The notes under the pieces were generated by a model. It was not told where the DNA came from and ran no database searches. It saw only the letters and a list, made by a program, of their open reading frames with translations. Below are positions 61,375 through 64,000 of a DNA stretch of 64,000 bases, in pieces. The stretch comes from an uncultured Lentisphaerota bacterium (GTDB taxonomy: Bacteria; Verrucomicrobiota; Kiritimatiellia; CAIQIC01). The stretch lies in the NCBI GenBank assembly GCA_903889245.1, contig CAISWQ010000119.1, forward strand, positions 19,038 through 83,037, written 5' to 3'. The position numbers were made by a program, and so were the translations under genes. How positions within the stretch are numbered: position 1 is the first letter of the stretch; each line of letters begins with the position of its first letter.

Positions 61375-63648
61375 TTATGCCAGAAATTGCGCCAGCGCCA
61401 CCGCGGCCTGGCCGAGCGCGAGGCCACCATCGTTGGGCGGCACGAGCGCGTGGGAATGTACCTTGAATCCCCTAGCCTGCAAGCCTTCCACGAGCAGCCG
61501 CAGCAGAAAATCGTTCTGCATCACGCCGCCGGTCAACACGACGTCCTGGCGCGCATGGCGGGTGCGCAGCGCGGCGCAGACCTCGACCAGCGCGGCGGCC
61601 ACGGTGCGGTGGAAACGCCCGGCGACTTCGCCGCGTGCCTTGCCGGCGCGCAGATCCTGCACGATGCCGCGCAACGTCGGGCCGAACCCGATGATCCACG
61701 GCTCGCGCTGTTTCTCGATGGCGAAAGGGTAGGGCGGCAGCGGTGCGGTTTCGGCGAGCGTCTGCAAATGGATCGCGGCTTCGCCTTCAAAGCTGATCGG
61801 ATGCTGGAAGCCGAGGAGCGCGGCGACGCCATCGAAGAGCCGGCCGGCGCTCGTCGTCACCGGCGCGCGGATGCCGCGCGCGATCATCTTGGAGAGCGTC
61901 GCGCGGTCGGCCTCCGCGAGCGCGGGCAGCAGGTCCGCCGCGACGCCCTCGGCCTCCGCGCCCAACTCGCCCAGCAGCAGACTCCACGCGGTGCGGATGG
62001 GATTCCGCGTGGCCTCGTCGCCACCCGGCAGGCGGAACGGCGCGAGGTGCGCGACGCGGTGGAAAATCCGCAGGTCGGCCAGCAGCACCTCGCCGCCCCA
62101 GATGGTCTCGTCGCTGCCATAGCCCATGCCGTCGAGCGCGAGGCCGATCACCGGTCCGCGCAGGTTATGCTCGACCATGCAGGCGGCGACGTGCGCGTGG
62201 TGGTGCTGCACGGCGATATGCGCGTGCGCCGGGAACTCGCGCGCGAAATGCGTCGCCGCATAATCGGGATGCAGGTCGTGCGCGACCAGCTCCGGCTTGA
62301 TCTCCAGCAGGCGCGCGAGGTCCTCGACCGCGGCCTTGAGGAAAGTGAAGCTGGCGAACTCCTCCAGGTTGCCGATATGCGGCGAGAGAATCGCCTGCTG
62401 GTGGCGCGTCAGGGCGAAGACGTTCTTCAGGTCGCCGCCGACCGCGAGCACCGGCGGGCCGTTCATCGGCAGCTTGATCGCGCCGGGCACGAACCCGCGC
62501 GCGCGCCGGATCAGGATGCGCCGGTCGCCGGCGAGCTTCAGCACCGAGTCATCGCAGCGCCGGAGGATCGGGCGGTTGTGGGTGAGCGCGTAGTCGGCGA
62601 AGCTGCCGAGCAGCAGCGCCACCTCCGACTCGTCCATCGCCAGCGGTTCCTCCGACTGGTTGCCGCTGGTCATCACCAGCGGGCTGATCGCGGCGAGCAG
62701 CAGATGATGCAGCGGCGTGTAGGGCAGGAACGCGCCCACGTCGTGCGTATCCGGCGAGATGTCCGGCGGCAGCGTGGAGTCCGCGCGTTTGCGCACAATG
62801 ACGATCGGCGCCGCCGGCGAAAGCAGCTCTTGCTCCTCGGCCGCGCTCACCTCGCCGTGCTGGCGGATGTGCGCCAGCGAGGCGAACATCACCGCGAACG
62901 GTTTCGTCGGGCGGTGCTTGCGCGCGCGCAACCGTTGAAGGGCGGCGACGTTGGTCGCGTCGCAGCACAGGTGATAACCGCCGAGGCTCTTGAGCGCCAG
63001 TACGTGGCCCTCGCGCAGCAACGCGACGGCCGCGGCGAGCGGATCGCCGACGCCCGGCACCGGCTCGCTTTCGGCGTTGAGCAGCCGCAGCGCCGGGCCG
63101 CAGACAGCGCAGGCGTTCGGCTGCGCGTCGAAACGGCGGTCGGCGGGAAACGTGTATTCCGCCCGGCAGTCGGCGCACATCTTGAAGCCGGACATCGAGG
63201 TCTGGGCGCGGTCATAGGGCAGGGCGCGGACGATCGTGTAACGCGGCCCGCAGCACGTGCAGTTGGTGAAGGCGTAGCCGTGGCGGCGATTGGTGGTGTC
63301 GCGGATGTCACGGGCGCAGTCGGCGCAGGTCGCCAGGTCCGGCGGGATGCCGATCAGCAGATCGCCCGACGACTGGCTCTGCGCGATTTCGAACCGTGCG
63401 CCACCGCTGGGCGGCCGTTCGGCGACCTCGAACAAATCCACCCGCGCCTGTACCGGCGGCTGCGCCCGCAACTGCTCTACAAAACCGGCGACAGCGGCGG
63501 CCTCGCCCTCGGCCTCGATGAACACACCCTCCGGCGTGTTCTTGACGAACCCCGCCAGCTTCGCCGCAGACGCATAGCGATAGACCGTCGGCCGGAAGCC
63601 GACGCCCTGTACGCGGCCGGTGATGGTGATCTGGACTCTGCGTTGCAC
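61375..63648 (-). CDS. hypF: Carbamoyltransferase HypF
   Basis: 757 residues from a GTG at 63648 placed just before the acylphosphatase domain (RVQITITGRVQGVGFRPTVY); a TTG at 63687 would add 13 residues. The double zinc-finger region (CADCARDIRDTTNRRHGYAF, CTCCGPRYT, MCADC...CAVCGP), the YrdC-like domain (LLREGHVLALKSLGGYHLC) and a Kae1-like C-terminal domain (VQHHHAHVAACMVEHNL, GLALDGMGYGSDETIWGGEV) are in the known order. It transfers the carbamoyl group from carbamoyl phosphate to HypE. hypA/B and the hydrogenase itself lie outside the window. Confidence 0.96.
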   Translation of the reverse strand: MQRRVQITITGRVQGVGFRPTVYRYASAAKLAGFVKNTPEGVFIEAEGEAAAVAGFVEQLRAQPPVQARVDLFEVAERPPSGGARFEIAQSQSSGDLLIGIPPDLATCADCARDIRDTTNRRHGYAFTNCTCCGPRYTIVRALPYDRAQTSMSGFKMCADCRAEYTFPADRRFDAQPNACAVCGPALRLLNAESEPVPGVGDPLAAAVALLREGHVLALKSLGGYHLCCDATNVAALQRLRARKHRPTKPFAVMFASLAHIRQHGEVSAAEEQELLSPAAPIVIVRKRADSTLPPDISPDTHDVGAFLPYTPLHHLLLAAISPLVMTSGNQSEEPLAMDESEVALLLGSFADYALTHNRPILRRCDDSVLKLAGDRRILIRRARGFVPGAIKLPMNGPPVLAVGGDLKNVFALTRHQQAILSPHIGNLEEFASFTFLKAAVEDLARLLEIKPELVAHDLHPDYAATHFAREFPAHAHIAVQHHHAHVAACMVEHNLRGPVIGLALDGMGYGSDETIWGGEVLLADLRIFHRVAHLAPFRLPGGDEATRNPIRTAWSLLLGELGAEAEGVAADLLPALAEADRATLSKMIARGIRAPVTTSAGRLFDGVAALLGFQHPISFEGEAAIHLQTLAETAPLPPYPFAIEKQREPWIIGFGPTLRGIVQDLRAGKARGEVAGRFHRTVAAALVEVCAALRTRHARQDVVLTGGVMQNDFLLRLLVEGLQARGFKVHSHALVPPNDGGLALGQAAVALAQFLA

Positions 63649-64000
63649 GTGGCGCGGGACTGTAGCGGGAAAACCGCGGCGGCTCAACCGGGGAGTGAGG
63701 CCCGCTTGGGCACGCCCCGCTCCGGCTCGCGAGTACGCTCGCCCTCCCGTGCAAGGTGCGGGGTGGGCCTCGCGCCGTCGCAGCCATCAGCCACAAGTTA
63801 CGTTCGCACTGCCAGCGGCCTCGGAGTCCTCTGTCGCCCACTCTTCCTCCGCCCGCTGATCGTTTTCCAAGCCCCGGAAAACGGCACCGCAGAGACGCGG
63901 ATGGACGCAGATACCGCAGATTTCAAATCGAGAAAATCGGCGTTCATCTGCGTCCCAACTCTGCTTCGTTGCTTTGTTACCTTCTGTTCCACTCCGCTGC
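63649..64000. other. 352-bp intergenic region at window end
   Basis: No gene. Contains a GGCTCGCGAGTACGCTCGCC segment with CTCCC (about 63721-63749, copy 3 of the GGGAGGGCGAGCG family), a single palindrome unit (63863-63881) and a GACGCAGAT/ATCTGCG-type repeat (about 63885-63955) that has a relative at 58765-58830. Confidence 0.7.
63863..63881. repeat. Palindrome unit P (single)
   Basis: TTTTCCAAGCCCCGGAAAA, core CCAAGCCCCGG with two changes in the right half; centre 63872. Confidence 0.8.

Overview
The window is GC-rich, densely coded bacterial DNA, almost all of it on the minus strand in runs of genes that overlap by four bases (ATGA or GTGA). Gene content points to an uncultured member of the PVC group, most likely a Verrucomicrobiota lineage: MoxR/DUF58/VWA/DUF4175-type operon, hydrazine-synthase-alpha-like c-type proteins, PSCyt1-like cytochrome, lpxB/lpxI (outer membrane), a two-domain RidA-like enzyme, and many kinds of short intergenic repeats. 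This placement is inference from gene content; there is no rRNA here.

Layout: 1-1019, less GC-rich, a partial PLD-helicase with a small excisionase-type HTH gene (possible defence or island remnant). 1674-4249 (+), ilvB-ilvN and a small Cys-cluster protein. 4398-13569 (-), a seven-gene overlapping operon that encodes every step from glutamyl-tRNA to haem by the siroheme-dependent (Ahb) route: ahbC, ahbD, a fused ahbA-ahbB, a Met8/CysG-N::HemA fusion, a HemC::SUMT::HemD fusion, hemB, hemL. 13831-20078, a methyltransferase, a secreted esterase, a RidA-like protein, a beta-propeller cytochrome and a terpene-cyclase-fold protein. 20363-33519 (-), the MoxR operon. 33693-39870 (-), lipid A genes (lpxI, a Gfo/Idh oxidoreductase, lpxB), membrane proteins, a MiaB-like enzyme and a PIG-L deacetylase. 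39871-51444, two HzsA-like proteins, a propeller, a membrane-anchored phosphoesterase, a cytochrome and an OPT transporter. 51575-52798 (+), serC and tRNA-Arg(CCG). 52851-58677 (-), a DUF1080-like protein, an ABC-F ATPase and an ABC-2 exporter. 58921-63648 (-), hypF-hypC-hypD-hypE for [NiFe]-hydrogenase maturation.

The most striking unexplained signal is a dispersed 19-bp palindrome, consensus TTTTCCAAGSCTTGGAAAA, found 39 times at 15 sites. In 12 of these sites it forms arrays of 2 to 5 units. All 24 intervals between neighbouring centres are 30, 31 or 32 bp (mean 31.3, three helical turns). The arrays have a polarity, with a recognisable first spacer and second spacer. They abut stop codons, occupy the leader of hypD, and have entered at least three coding sequences in frame. 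Several other repeat families (a 51-bp REP-like hairpin, a GCGGGG hairpin, a GGGAGGGCGAGCG hairpin, degenerate heptamers and octamers) share the same intergenic spaces.
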